64,000 bases of DNA from Devosia ginsengisoli (GTDB lineage Bacteria; Pseudomonadota; Alphaproteobacteria; Rhizobiales; Devosiaceae). The notes under the pieces are model-generated. The model was given only the letters and a program-made list of their open reading frames with translations. It was not told where the DNA came from and searched no databases. A program made the translations under genes and the position numbers. This document shows positions 1-8,527 of this stretch, piece after piece (positions within the stretch are counted from its first letter, which is position 1; the number at the start of each line of letters is the position of its first letter). The stretch spans positions 124,001 to 188,000 of the forward strand of contig NZ_JANQAJ010000013.1 of the NCBI RefSeq assembly GCF_024707105.1, given 5' to 3'.

Positions 1-858
1 GCGCACGGCGACGATCTGGCCATTGAGCCGCAGGATATGCAGCCGCACATCGACGCCGGAGCCGGCCTTGGCCAGGTCGTGATAGAAACCGATCAACCCG
101 TCACGGACAAAGGTATCGCGGATGCCCATGGCCTTGAAGCGGGCCGAGCGCTGGATGAACATGGTCTCGATGGCGCAGCGCGTATCACCGCCATTGCGCA
201 CTTCCTCGAAGCTCACCTCGCCCATGGCGCCGAGCCGGTCCCCCTGCTGCCGGTCATGCTTGCGGCGTGACTTGCTGCGCTGCAGGCGATCGCATTCTTT
301 CCAACTGGAATATTCCGAGCGATAGAGCGTCTCGACGGTCAGGGTAGCGCCCAGTTCGTCGAACAGCCCGCTATGCCCCCCGACCTCGGCCGGGATCGAG
401 CGCAGATAAACCAGGTCGGCGCCATCGAGATGGCTAAACATGGTCTGCCACAGGAGGCAGCGCGCCATCGGGTCGAGCGCCGCAAGACGGCCATAGTTGG
501 AAACGGGTGCATAACACCCGACATTGGCCCCCGGAAACCAGGTGAAGACCGATACGCCGTGAACCTTCTTGCGGTGCAGAGGCAGCAGCGCCACGGCCTC
601 ACCATCGACGCAGCCGACGACATAGCGCTGATCCTCCCGCGCTATGCCGTGATGCTGCACCCAGGCATGAATGAAATCGAAGTTCTGCCCGGGCGACTCG
701 ATGCCGCCCGCCTGCAAACGCCGCCAGGTCGCTTCCACCACTTCAAGGTCATCAGTGACCTCTGCGGTAATTTCGCCGGCCGCGCGGCTGGTTATCGGCT
801 CGGCGTCGGTGACGGCCCGATTATCCAGCAACGGGGACATGATTTCAAAGGCAGGCAT
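1..858 (-). CDS. GNAT-type acyltransferase, CelD/BcsL-like (3' end cut by window)
   Basis: The reading frame is open from an ATG at 858 to the window edge (286 codons), so the C-terminus is missing. A strong Shine-Dalgarno (GAAGGAG, 864-870) precedes the ATG. The N-terminal half has the pattern of the CelD/BcsL GNAT family (Pfam Acetyltransf_6): a 'W..L' helix near residues 45-50, then a 'FDFIHAW' segment, and a basic stretch 'RSKSRRKHDR' near the middle. Members of this family are often linked to exopolysaccharide or cellulose production, but the substrate cannot be read from sequence. The long plus-strand frame over the same bases is an antisense shadow. Family call fairly sure, function unknown. 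Confidence 0.7.
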   Translation of the reverse strand, partial: MPAFEIMSPLLDNRAVTDAEPITSRAAGEITAEVTDDLEVVEATWRRLQAGGIESPGQNFDFIHAWVQHHGIAREDQRYVVGCVDGEAVALLPLHRKKVHGVSVFTWFPGANVGCYAPVSNYGRLAALDPMARCLLWQTMFSHLDGADLVYLRSIPAEVGGHSGLFDELGATLTVETLYRSEYSSWKECDRLQRSKSRRKHDRQQGDRLGAMGEVSFEEVRNGGDTRCAIETMFIQRSARFKAMGIRDTFVRDGLIGFYHDLAKAGSGVDVRLHILRLNGQIVAVR

Positions 859-972
859 GAGAACTCCTTCGGCCTGCACTTTGCATCAGGCGAAGTAAAC
901 CCAAGTTCAACATCTCACGCGCAAATCACGGCGCGTTGCAAAAAACGTTTGAAGGTTAAGCCGGGCTTACCG

Positions 973-1707
973 CTAGCCGAAGGTGGCCAGGACCGGGAAA
1001 GTCTCGAGGAACCAGTAGGACAGCCGGGTGAAATTGCCGGTGAGGAACAACACGCCCGTCACCACCAGCAACCCGCCCATGACGCGCTCGACCGTGTGCA
1101 GATGCTTCTTGAAGCCCTGGAAGAAGGTCAGGAACGGCCCGATGGCAATGCCGGCCAGAAAGAACGGCACGCCCAGCCCCAGCGAGTAGATGCCCAGCAG
1201 TCCGGCCCCTTCCCATGCCGTGTCACGGCTGGCGGCGACAGACAGCACCGCGGCCAGCACCGGCCCGATACAGGGCGTCCAGCCGATGGCAAAGGCCAGC
1301 CCCAGCAGGAACCCGCCAAGCGGTCCGCTGGCCATGCCCGGCCCCTGGTGGCGCAATTGCCGGTCGAGCAGGCCGATACGGTAGACGCCGAGAAAATGCA
1401 GGCCCATGGCGATGATCAGCACACCGGCAATCGGCGTCAGGATGGGCAGCGCCTGCCGGAAGGCTTGTCCGAAGGCGGTGGCCGTCGCGCCCAGCGTGAC
1501 GAAGACCACGGCAAAGCCGAGAATGAAGAACAAGGAGGTGAACGCCACCCGCCGCTGCAGGGCGGCCGCACCGGCATCGTCGGCACGCAACTGGTCGAAA
1601 CTCGCCCCGCTCATATAGGTGAGATAGGGCGGTACCAACGGCAACACGCAGGGGCTGAGAAAACTCAGCACGCCCGCGCCGAACACCAATGGCAGAGAGA
1701 ATTCCAA
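973..1707 (-). CDS. ccdA: Cytochrome c biogenesis protein CcdA (DsbD transmembrane family)
   Basis: A 244-residue polytopic protein of about six membrane segments. It carries the two conserved cysteine motifs of the family, 'LSPCVLP' (Cys20) in the first segment and 'GWTPCIGP' (Cys146) in the fourth. CcdA passes electrons from cytoplasmic thioredoxin across the inner membrane to periplasmic thiol proteins used for cytochrome c maturation or disulfide reduction. Length and motif order match the family. No thioredoxin-like partner lies beside it here, so the periplasmic acceptor is encoded elsewhere. It is divergent from the exported protein at 1891. Confidence 0.93.
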   Translation of the reverse strand: MEFSLPLVFGAGVLSFLSPCVLPLVPPYLTYMSGASFDQLRADDAGAAALQRRVAFTSLFFILGFAVVFVTLGATATAFGQAFRQALPILTPIAGVLIIAMGLHFLGVYRIGLLDRQLRHQGPGMASGPLGGFLLGLAFAIGWTPCIGPVLAAVLSVAASRDTAWEGAGLLGIYSLGLGVPFFLAGIAIGPFLTFFQGFKKHLHTVERVMGGLLVVTGVLFLTGNFTRLSYWFLETFPVLATFG

Positions 1708-1890
1708 GATCGACGCTCCTGTTGCGCCGTGGTTTTACCGCGTCGGAACAACAAAGCAACGCGCCCAGTGTCGCATCGCCGCTTTGTGACCTCCCACAAA
1801 GCCGCCGTTTCAGCAGATCTTGCCCGGAAACTTGTGTCAGCCGGGCAAAGCCGACTATTCTGTCCTCCTTTCCGGCACGGAGCGGTTGTG

Positions 1891-2724
1891 ATGGTCAAAC
1901 CACTGGCTGCGATCCTGGTCATGCTGATGCTCTTCGCAGGCCCTGCGGCGCTCGCCCAGCCGGTTTCATACCCCGAACCGGCCGACCCGCTGCCGGGGCG
2001 AGCTGGCGGGACCTATGCCGATCTTGTCCAACTCGTCGCGCCGGGAATCGTCATCGACGGCAGCTCCTATGCCGGGGGCCAGTCGCTCGACATCCGGCAT
2101 CTGGCCGACTGGGACGATCCGGGCGTGACACTTGCGGCGACGGGCCGGCTGCATATTTCCGCCCTGCCCGTGGGGTCCCAACTGGCCTTGCTGCTCGATT
2201 TCGGCACGGCGGCCGACGAGGTCAGCGAGCTCGACATCCTCGCGCTCTTCGATCTCGCGGACACCCCGCGCCTGCTCGACGCGGCCAATGCCAACCTCGA
2301 TAGAAGCACATCTTTCTCCAAGCCGTTCCCTGCCGGACTCGGCGAAGGAGCCGACCTGCTGCTGATCCAGGGCACACATCACAATTCCGGCCAGGGCTAT
2401 TCGCTCACGGCCCTGACTCTCGTGCGGGATGGCCGGTTCGAGCTGATCGATACCATTCTCACATTCAGGGAGAACAACTGCGCCTTTGAGCGCAACCAGA
2501 ATCTCGATGTGAAGCCGATCACGGCGGAGCCCTTTGCCGACATAGTGGCAAGTGTGTTCGAACAGACCGATATTCCGGCAGACGCCTGCACCGACCCCAC
2601 TCCTCCGGCGGCGGGCACCCGCACCATCACCGTGACCTATCGCTGGGATCCCGCCGCCGGGCGCTATGCCGCCGATTCCGACGCCTTCGACATCCTGGCG
2701 CGCGAAAACGAAGCGCGCTTCTGA
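1891..2724 (+). CDS. Exported protein of unknown function
   Basis: 277 residues from the ATG at 1891, which puts a clean signal peptide at the N-terminus (Lys3, then a hydrophobic run ending in 'ALAQ', cleavage likely after residue 22). A much longer upstream extension of this frame overlaps ccdA and the GNAT gene antisense and is rejected. The mature part is acidic, without membrane segments, and has two cysteines about 60 residues apart in the last third ('ENNCAFE' and 'ADACTD') that could form a disulfide. No family recognised. It stands alone between ccdA and rpe. Confidence 0.72.
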   Translation: MVKPLAAILVMLMLFAGPAALAQPVSYPEPADPLPGRAGGTYADLVQLVAPGIVIDGSSYAGGQSLDIRHLADWDDPGVTLAATGRLHISALPVGSQLALLLDFGTAADEVSELDILALFDLADTPRLLDAANANLDRSTSFSKPFPAGLGEGADLLLIQGTHHNSGQGYSLTALTLVRDGRFELIDTILTFRENNCAFERNQNLDVKPITAEPFADIVASVFEQTDIPADACTDPTPPAAGTRTITVTYRWDPAAGRYAADSDAFDILARENEARF

Positions 2725-2844
2725 GACGCGCCTCGCGCGGCGAACCATGCTTTATCCGACGGATAGCTACCCCGGCTGCCCTTGCCCCCCGCCCGCTCCG
2801 GCCCTATAGCAGCCTCGTTCCCTACGCGGCTGAGGTGCCCTGCA

Positions 2845-3525
2845 ATGACCACCCGTCCCATCCGCATTGCCCCCTCCATTCTCTCGGCCGATTTTGCGCG
2901 GCTGGGCGAGGAGATTGCGTCGATCGACGCCGCAGGCGCGGACTATATCCATGTCGATGTGATGGACGGGCATTTCGTGCCCAATATCAGCTTCGGCCCG
3001 CTGGTCATGGCGTCGGTGCGCAAGCTCACCGCCAAGCCCTTCGACGTGCATCTGATGATCGCGCCGGTCGATCCGTATATCGCCGCCTTCGCCAAGGCGG
3101 GCGCCGATATCATCACCGTCCATGCCGAGGCCGGCCCGCATCTGCACCGCACGCTGCAGGCCATCCGTGCCGAGGGCAAGAAAGCCGGCGTGGCGCTCAA
3201 TCCGGCGACGCCAGTCTCGGCGCTGGAAAACGTCATCGGCGACATCGACCTGCTGCTGATCATGTCGGTCAATCCCGGCTTTGGCGGGCAGAGCTTCATT
3301 CCGCAAAGCCTCGCCAAGATCAGGCAGGCCGCCGCCCTGATCGGCAACCGGCCCATCGATCTCGAAGTCGATGGTGGCATTACCGCTGACAACGCCCGCG
3401 ACATCGCGGCCGCCGGCGCCAATGTCTTCGTCGCCGGCTCCTCCGTCTATGGCGGCAATGATGCCGCGACCTATGCCCCGCGCATATCAGCCATCCGCAA
3501 CGCCGCTTCGACCCGACTCGCCTGA
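2845..3525 (+). CDS. rpe: Ribulose-phosphate 3-epimerase
   Basis: 226 residues. It interconverts ribulose-5-phosphate and xylulose-5-phosphate in the pentose phosphate pathway, which feeds ribose-5-phosphate to PRPP and so to the purine genes that follow. The TIM-barrel signature is present: 'APSILSADF' at the N-terminus, metal ligands in 'HVDVMDGHF' (His36, Asp38), the phosphate loop 'NPGFGGQSF' and 'EVDGGI'. The ATG at 2845 was chosen over one 63 bases upstream because the family begins at this point. Thirty bases separate it from purB, so they may be cotranscribed. Confidence 0.96.
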   Translation: MTTRPIRIAPSILSADFARLGEEIASIDAAGADYIHVDVMDGHFVPNISFGPLVMASVRKLTAKPFDVHLMIAPVDPYIAAFAKAGADIITVHAEAGPHLHRTLQAIRAEGKKAGVALNPATPVSALENVIGDIDLLLIMSVNPGFGGQSFIPQSLAKIRQAAALIGNRPIDLEVDGGITADNARDIAAAGANVFVAGSSVYGGNDAATYAPRISAIRNAASTRLA

Positions 3526-3555
3526 ATCAAATTCTGAACCGGAAAGCCCAAGCCC

Positions 3556-4890
3556 ATGATTCCGCGCTACTCCCGCCCCGAAATGGTCGCCATCTGGTCT
3601 GCCGAGACCCGATTCGCTATCTGGTTCGAGATCGAGGCGCATGCCACCACCAAGCTGGCCGAACTGGGCGTGGTGCCGAAAGAGTCCGCACAGAACATCT
3701 GGGACGTGATGAATGCCCGCAAGGCCGAGACGGGCGACTATGGCTTTGACGTGGCCCGCATCGACGAGATCGAGCGCACGACCAAGCATGACGTCATCGC
3801 CTTCCTGACCCATCTCAGCGAAATCGTCGGCCCCGATGCGCGCTTCGTGCACCAGGGCATGACCAGTTCGGACATTCTCGACACGACCCTGTCGGTGCAG
3901 ATGGCCCGCGCGGCGGACCTCTTGATATCGGACGTGGATGCCCTGCTGGCCGCGCTCAAGCGCCGCGCCTTCGAGCACAAGAACACGATCACCATCGGCC
4001 GCAGCCACGGCATCCATGCCGAGCCGACCACGTTCGGCGTCAAGCTGGCCGAGGCCTATGCCGAATTCACGCGCAACCGGGCGCGCCTTGTCGCGGCGCG
4101 GGCTGAAATCGCCACGGCCGCCATTTCCGGCGCCATCGGCAGCTTCGCCAATATCGATCCGCAGGTGGAGGAGTATGTCGCCGAAAAGCTCGGGCTGAGC
4201 GTGGAGCCGGTCTCGACCCAGGTCATCCCGCGCGACCGCCACGCCATGTTCTTCGCCACGCTGGGCGTCGTCGCCTCCTCCATCGAGCGCGTCGCCGTGG
4301 AAATCCGCCACCTGCAGCGCACCGAAGTGCTCGAAGCCGAGGAATTCTTCTCGCCCGGCCAGAAGGGCTCGTCGGCCATGCCGCACAAGCGCAACCCGGT
4401 TCTCACCGAAAACCTCACCGGCCTGGCCCGCCTGGTGCGCGGCATGGTGACCCCGGCGCTGGAAAATGTCGCTCTCTGGCATGAGCGCGATATTTCGCAC
4501 TCCTCGGTGGAGCGCATGATCGGCCCCGACGCCACCGTTACGCTGGATTTTGCACTGGCCCGTCTCACCGGCGTCATCGACAAACTGGTGGTCTATCCCG
4601 AAAACATGCGGAAAAACCTCGACCTGCTCGGTGGGTTGCACAATTCGCAGCGCATGCTGCTGGCGCTGACCCAGGCCGGCTATAGCCGCGAGGACAGCTA
4701 TGCCGCGGTGCAGCGCAACGCCATGAAGGTGTGGGAGCATCGCGGCGACCGCGCCGGACTGTTTGCCCAGAACCTCAAGGACGATCCGCAAGTGACTCTT
4801 GATGATGCACAAATCGACGCCATGTTCGACGATGCCTACCACCTCAAGCATGTCGATACGATCTTCAAGCGGGTGTTCGGCGAGGCGTGA
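3556..4890 (+). CDS. purB: Adenylosuccinate lyase
   Basis: 444 residues. It cleaves SAICAR to AICAR and adenylosuccinate to AMP, two steps of purine synthesis. Diagnostic motifs are 'TTKHDV' (75-80), 'HQGMTSSD' (99-106), 'GRSHGIHAEPTTFG' (148-161) with the catalytic-region histidines, and the flexible signature loop 'GSSAMPHKRNP' (271-281) with its catalytic serine. Length is usual for the bacterial/alphaproteobacterial form. The stop codon overlaps the start of the next gene (TGATG at 4888-4892), so the following GNAT gene is probably translationally coupled. Confidence 0.97.
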   Translation: MIPRYSRPEMVAIWSAETRFAIWFEIEAHATTKLAELGVVPKESAQNIWDVMNARKAETGDYGFDVARIDEIERTTKHDVIAFLTHLSEIVGPDARFVHQGMTSSDILDTTLSVQMARAADLLISDVDALLAALKRRAFEHKNTITIGRSHGIHAEPTTFGVKLAEAYAEFTRNRARLVAARAEIATAAISGAIGSFANIDPQVEEYVAEKLGLSVEPVSTQVIPRDRHAMFFATLGVVASSIERVAVEIRHLQRTEVLEAEEFFSPGQKGSSAMPHKRNPVLTENLTGLARLVRGMVTPALENVALWHERDISHSSVERMIGPDATVTLDFALARLTGVIDKLVVYPENMRKNLDLLGGLHNSQRMLLALTQAGYSREDSYAAVQRNAMKVWEHRGDRAGLFAQNLKDDPQVTLDDAQIDAMFDDAYHLKHVDTIFKRVFGEA

Positions 4891-5300
4891 TGGCGATCAC
4901 CTACGCACAGGAAAGCGGTCTCACTGCTGAGGAATATATCGGCGTTCTCGGTCAGACCATCATGCGCGACAGGCGGCCGCTTGCCAACACGGCACGCATC
5001 CAGGCCATGCTCGACGGCGCCAATTTCGTCGTCACTGCCCGCGATGACGGTGGCACGCTGGTCGGCCTCGCCCGCTGCATCACCGATCATGCCTGGATCT
5101 GCTACTGCGCCGAACTGGCCGTGCGCGACAGCCATCAGGGTCAGGGCATCGGCCGGGCGATACTCGACAAGGCCATCGAACTGCTCGGCCCGCGCATCGG
5201 TCTCACCCTGATGGCCGACAAGGAAGCCGTCGGTTTTTATCAGAATATCGGCATGGAGCCGGCCAGTGGCTTCTGGCGGCCGAGGACCGACCGCTCATGA
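4890..5300 (+). CDS. GNAT family N-acetyltransferase
   Basis: 136 residues from the ATG at 4890, which overlaps the purB stop; a GTG three bases upstream is also possible. The acetyl-CoA binding loop is visible as 'VRDSHQGQGIGRAIL' in the second half, and the C-terminal 'AVGFYQNIGM' is the usual GNAT beta6-beta7 region. Substrate unknown. It begins a three-gene string (GNAT, hydrolase, GNAT) linked by four-base overlaps, which suggests one functional unit attached to the purB transcript. Confidence 0.85.
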   Translation: MAITYAQESGLTAEEYIGVLGQTIMRDRRPLANTARIQAMLDGANFVVTARDDGGTLVGLARCITDHAWICYCAELAVRDSHQGQGIGRAILDKAIELLGPRIGLTLMADKEAVGFYQNIGMEPASGFWRPRTDRS

Positions 5301-5848
5301 AGATTTCCGAATGCGATATCCTCGTCCTGCCCGGCCTCGGCGGCGGTTCGCCCGGTCATTGGCAATTCCGCTGGGCCGAGCGCATGGCCAATGCCGCCAT
5401 CGTCGAACAGGCCGACTGGAACGAGCCCGAGCTCGATGACTGGGTCGATACTATCGACCAGGCCTGCCGACTGACCACGCGGCCGGTCGTGCTGGTGGCT
5501 CATTCGCTGGCGGTTTCCGCCGTCGCTCACGCCGCGCCGCGCCTGCCGGACAATGTGCGCGGCGCCTTCCTGGTCGCGCCGACCGATATCGAACTCAGCC
5601 CCGCCGTACCGCCGGAAGTGGTGCCGTTCCGGCCCATTCCGCGCGATCCGTTCCCCTTCCCCTCCATGCTGGTTGCCTCCACCAACGATGTCTATTGCAG
5701 CGTCGACCGCGCGGTGGAATTTGCCACCTGCTGGGGTTCGGATTTCCACCTGGCTGGCGAAGCCGGCCACATCAACCTCGCCTCGGGCCACGGCCCCTGG
5801 CCGGAGGGCCTGCTGATGTTCACCCGGCTGATGCAGAGGCTGAGATGA
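5297..5848 (+). CDS. RBBP9/YdeN-type alpha/beta hydrolase
   Basis: 183 residues, overlapping the previous gene by ATGA. It matches the small RBBP9/YdeN serine-hydrolase family: an N-terminal 'VLPGLGGGSPGHWQ' loop, the nucleophile elbow 'VAHSLA' (Ser70), Asp130 in 'STNDVY' and His157 in 'EAGHIN' as a full triad. The natural substrate is not known for most bacterial members. The coupled order between two acetyltransferases suggests an acyl-modification role, which is only inference. Confidence 0.86.
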   Translation: MKISECDILVLPGLGGGSPGHWQFRWAERMANAAIVEQADWNEPELDDWVDTIDQACRLTTRPVVLVAHSLAVSAVAHAAPRLPDNVRGAFLVAPTDIELSPAVPPEVVPFRPIPRDPFPFPSMLVASTNDVYCSVDRAVEFATCWGSDFHLAGEAGHINLASGHGPWPEGLLMFTRLMQRLR

Positions 5849-6252
5849 GCTACGAGCTGATATCAGGCACGCCCAGCGTCGAGGACTATCGCCGCCTGCG
5901 CAGGGTCGCGGGACTGAGCGAAAAATCGCAGGCGGCGGCCGAGGCCGGCCTGCCCAACACCTGGCATGCCGTGATGATCCGGCATGACGGCCGCACGATC
6001 GGCATGGGTCGCGTCATCGGCGACGGCGGCACCGCCTTCCAGATCGTCGATATCGCGGTGGAGCCGGAGCACCAGGGCAAGGGATTGGGCAAGCGCATCG
6101 TCGCCGCTTTGGTCGAACACCTGCGCGTCCATGCCCCGGCCAGTGCCTATGTCAGCCTCATCGCCGATGGCGATGCGCAATATCTCTATGCCAAATATGG
6201 CTTCGCGCCCGTCATGCCCGAATCCATCGGCATGGGGATGCGGATCGGCTGA
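5845..6252 (+). CDS. GNAT family N-acetyltransferase
   Basis: 135 residues, starting at the ATG at 5845 inside the stop of the hydrolase (ATGA overlap); a longer upstream frame is antisense noise. The CoA-binding motif is 'VEPEHQGKGLGKRIV' near residue 75, followed by 'YLYAKYGFAPVMPES'. The pattern resembles the small YjgM/Aac-type GNAT proteins. It ends the purB-linked string; the next 227 bases contain no gene. Confidence 0.86.
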   Translation: MSYELISGTPSVEDYRRLRRVAGLSEKSQAAAEAGLPNTWHAVMIRHDGRTIGMGRVIGDGGTAFQIVDIAVEPEHQGKGLGKRIVAALVEHLRVHAPASAYVSLIADGDAQYLYAKYGFAPVMPESIGMGMRIG

Positions 6253-6479
6253 TCGCCACCGCTTTGCCGCAAACCCACAGGCCTGCCCCAAATCTTGGCG
6301 AAAATGGTCGCCGGCAGCATTAAATCTTCTTAACTTGAGGCCGCGCTTTACCGGGCCTAAACCACCTCTCGCTGGTTTGGAGACGCCGGCGGGACCGATC
6401 GAGCCCGCGACGCGACGGCCCCCGAAAACCGGCCGACAAGGGCCCCGCGCGGCCCGATCCGTCTCATGGAGACATCATC

Positions 6480-6764
6480 ATGCGCAAATTCATCATTCCC
6501 GCTTTCATCGCCCTGCTCGCCGCTGCCCCTGGCGCAGCTTTCGCGGCAACGGCAGCGCCGGCCGCCGCCACCGGGGAACAGACCATAGCGGGCACGGTCA
6601 AGTTCTTCAGTACGACCGCGCGCTCTTTGGAGCTGGCGGATGGCTCCTGGTACTACCTGCCGATCAGGTTCAAGACACCGGACCTCAAGGCAGGCGACAA
6701 GGTGACCGTGCACTGGAAAATGGATGGCAGCGCCCACGACGTAACGGCCATCGACGTGGGCTGA
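6480..6764 (+). CDS. DUF1344-type small exported protein
   Basis: 94 residues with a signal peptide (Lys3, hydrophobic core, 'AAFA' cleavage near residue 22) and a short mature domain containing 'GTVKFFSTTARSLEL' and 'GDKVTVHWK'. This looks like the DUF1344 family of small periplasmic proteins common in Rhizobiales; it has a single small beta-barrel-like pattern and no catalytic residues that I can see. Followed 11 bases on by a strong bidirectional terminator. Confidence 0.75.
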   Translation: MRKFIIPAFIALLAAAPGAAFAATAAPAAATGEQTIAGTVKFFSTTARSLELADGSWYYLPIRFKTPDLKAGDKVTVHWKMDGSAHDVTAIDVG

Positions 6765-6775
6765 TCGCCGCCAAC

Positions 6776-6810
6776 AAAAAGGGGAGCCGGTGCGAAACCG
6801 GCTCCCCTTT
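6776..6810. terminator. Bidirectional rho-independent terminator
   Basis: The stem GGGGAGCCGG / CCGGCTCCCC surrounds a short loop and is flanked by an A-run (6776-6780) and a T-run (6808-6810). It sits between the convergent DUF1344 and DUF1476 genes and should serve both. Confidence 0.85.
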
Positions 6811-6829
6811 CGCATTCAGACGCGTGCGG

Positions 6830-7153
6830 TCAGCCTTCGGCGGCGATCTGCTCGTTGGCGACATTCACCAGGCTCGCCATCTTCTGGCGAATCACGTCCT
6901 CGCCGATGGTGAGGCCCTTGGCCTTGAGATCGCCGGAAACCTTGCGGAACACGTCCTCGTCACCGGCTTCCTCGAAATCGGCGGCCACCACTTCGGCAGC
7001 ATAGGCATTGGCGGCGTCGCCGGTATGGCCCAGCAGTTCGGCAGCCCAGAAGCCGAGCAGCTTGTTGCGGCGGGCTTCCGCCTTGAATTTCTTTTCGGCG
7101 TCGAAGGCAAACTTGGCCTCCTGGCCCTTCTGCCGATCCTCGAACTGGCTCAT
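6830..7153 (-). CDS. DUF1476 protein, F1-ATPase zeta-type inhibitor
   Basis: 107 residues starting at the ATG at 7153 (family start 'MSQFEDRQKGQEAKFA'). DUF1476 is the family of the zeta subunit that inhibits the F1-ATPase of Paracoccus denitrificans; in many Rhizobiales the protein is present but a weaker or non-essential inhibitor. The N-terminal inhibitory helix with 'FDAEKKFKAEARRNKLLG' and the acidic 'FEEAGDED' segment are present. It is transcribed convergently to the DUF1344 gene and divergently from purC. Confidence 0.88.
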   Translation of the reverse strand: MSQFEDRQKGQEAKFAFDAEKKFKAEARRNKLLGFWAAELLGHTGDAANAYAAEVVAADFEEAGDEDVFRKVSGDLKAKGLTIGEDVIRQKMASLVNVANEQIAAEG

Positions 7154-7371
7154 GCAAACTCTCCCGCTTGTCTCTGTCAGTGTCGCCGCTCCGGCGTCGC
7201 CAATCGACATAGGGGGTCTGGCTTGCCAAATCAACGTCCGGCGCTGCGACCTTATGCGCCCTGCGATCGGCGGCCATCCCGGTCCACCATGGAAAAGAGC
7301 TTGCATTTTTGCTCACTTCTGGCGCATGAAGCGGCCGAATTCTCCCCTCCTCCAACGGTCCCGGATTCCCA

Positions 7372-8136
7372 ATGAACCGTCGTCGCAAAATCTACGAGGG
7401 CAAGGCAAAGATCCTGTTCGAGGGTCCCGAGCCCGGCACTCTGGTTCAGTATTTCAAGGACGATACGACCGCCGGAGACGGCGCGCGCCACGAAATCATC
7501 GACGGCAAGGGCGTGCTGAACAACCGGATTTCCGAGTTCGTCTTCACCAAGCTCAACGGCCTGGGCATCCCGACTCACTTCCTCAAGCGCATCAACATGC
7601 GCGAACAACTGATCAAGGAAGTCGAGATCATCCCGCTCGAGATCATCGTGCGCAATTATGCCGCCGGCTCGCTGGTCAAGCGCCTCGGCCTCGAGCCCGG
7701 CACCCAACTGCCCCGCTCGATCATCGAATTCTGCTACAAGGACGATGCTCTGCACGACCCCATGGTCAGCGAAGAGCACATCACCGCCTTCGGCTGGGCC
7801 ACGCCGGCCGAGCTCGACGACATCATGAGCCTCGCCATCCGCGTCAACGACTTCCTGACCGGCCTGTTCATGGGCGTCGGCATCCAGCTCGTCGATTTCA
7901 AGATCGAATGCGGGCGCCTCTATGAGGGCGACCTCATGCGCATCGTGCTGGCCGACGAGATCAGCCCCGATAGCTGCCGCCTGTGGGACATCAAGACCCG
8001 CAACAAGATGGACAAGGACCGCTTCCGCGAAAATCTTGGCGGCCTGATCGAAAACTACCGCGAGGTCGCCCAGCGCCTGGGCATCCTGGTTGAAACCGAC
8101 AATGCGCTGACCACCGGTCCGCGCCTGGTCCAGTAG
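7372..8136 (+). CDS. purC: SAICAR synthetase (phosphoribosylaminoimidazole-succinocarboxamide synthase)
   Basis: 254 residues. It condenses CAIR with aspartate in purine synthesis. Recognisable motifs are '[13 protein letters not shown]' (ATP site), '[31 protein letters not shown]' region, split here around residues 80-105, 'VDFKIECGR' and '[14 protein letters not shown]'. It is the short, monofunctional bacterial form. Nine bases separate its stop from the purS start, so purC and purS form one unit. Confidence 0.97.
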   Translation: MNRRRKIYEGKAKILFEGPEPGTLVQYFKDDTTAGDGARHEIIDGKGVLNNRISEFVFTKLNGLGIPTHFLKRINMREQLIKEVEIIPLEIIVRNYAAGSLVKRLGLEPGTQLPRSIIEFCYKDDALHDPMVSEEHITAFGWATPAELDDIMSLAIRVNDFLTGLFMGVGIQLVDFKIECGRLYEGDLMRIVLADEISPDSCRLWDIKTRNKMDKDRFRENLGGLIENYREVAQRLGILVETDNALTTGPRLVQ

Positions 8137-8145
8137 GATATGGCA

Positions 8146-8388
8146 ATGAAGGCTCGTGTCACCGTCACCCTCAAGGCTGGCGTCCTCGATCCTCAGGGTC
8201 AGGCCATCGAAGGCTCACTCAAAAGCCTTGGCTTTTCCGGTGTTGCAGCGGTGCGTCAGGGCAAGGTCTTCGACCTCGTCCTCGACGGAACCGACGAAGC
8301 GGCAGCGCGTTCCGCCCTTACCAGCATGTGCGAAAAACTGCTGGCCAATACCGTGATCGAAAACTACGCGGTCGAAATCTCAAATTAA
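8146..8388 (+). CDS. purS: FGAM synthase subunit PurS
   Basis: 80 residues. PurS is the small bridge subunit of the three-part formylglycinamidine ribonucleotide synthase (PurS-PurQ-PurL) and helps move ammonia from PurQ to PurL. The family opening 'KARVTVTLK.GVLDPQG', 'VRQGKVFDL' and the end 'ANTVIENYAVEI' are intact. I chose the second ATG (8146) because AGGAT at 8135-8139 gives good spacing; 8140 would add two residues. Its partners PurQ and PurL lie 4.7 kb downstream, beyond the surface-glycan cassette. Confidence 0.94.
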   Translation: MKARVTVTLKAGVLDPQGQAIEGSLKSLGFSGVAAVRQGKVFDLVLDGTDEAAARSALTSMCEKLLANTVIENYAVEISN

Positions 8389-8443
8389 CGCCTTCGGGCG
8401 ATACTCCACGTCGCGCCGCGTACTGGCGCAGGACCACACAGCC

Positions 8444-8527
8444 ATGTTCAAAACCATTTCTCTCTCGGTCATGTTCTTCGCCACCCTTGGCCTGCTTTTC
8501 GCAGCTTACGCCTCGGTTCCGGTCTAG
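8444..8527 (+). CDS. Possible 27-residue membrane peptide
   Basis: A short frame after purS that encodes one hydrophobic helix (Lys3, then about 20 apolar residues, ending 'ASVPV'). It lies in the 139-base gap before the convergent membrane protein gene and ends one base from that gene's end. No family is recognised and no strong Shine-Dalgarno is visible ('AGGACCAC' about 14 bases upstream). It could equally be chance. Confidence 0.3.
   Translation: MFKTISLSVMFFATLGLLFAAYASVPV

Noticed and set aside
373-2724. 783-codon plus-strand frame
   Set aside because: It runs antisense through the GNAT gene and ccdA; only its last 277 codons (from 1891) have a signal peptide and sensible composition.
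6320-6334. TTAA-ATCTTC-TTAAC near-match to a CtrA site
   Set aside because: The spacer is six bases, not seven.
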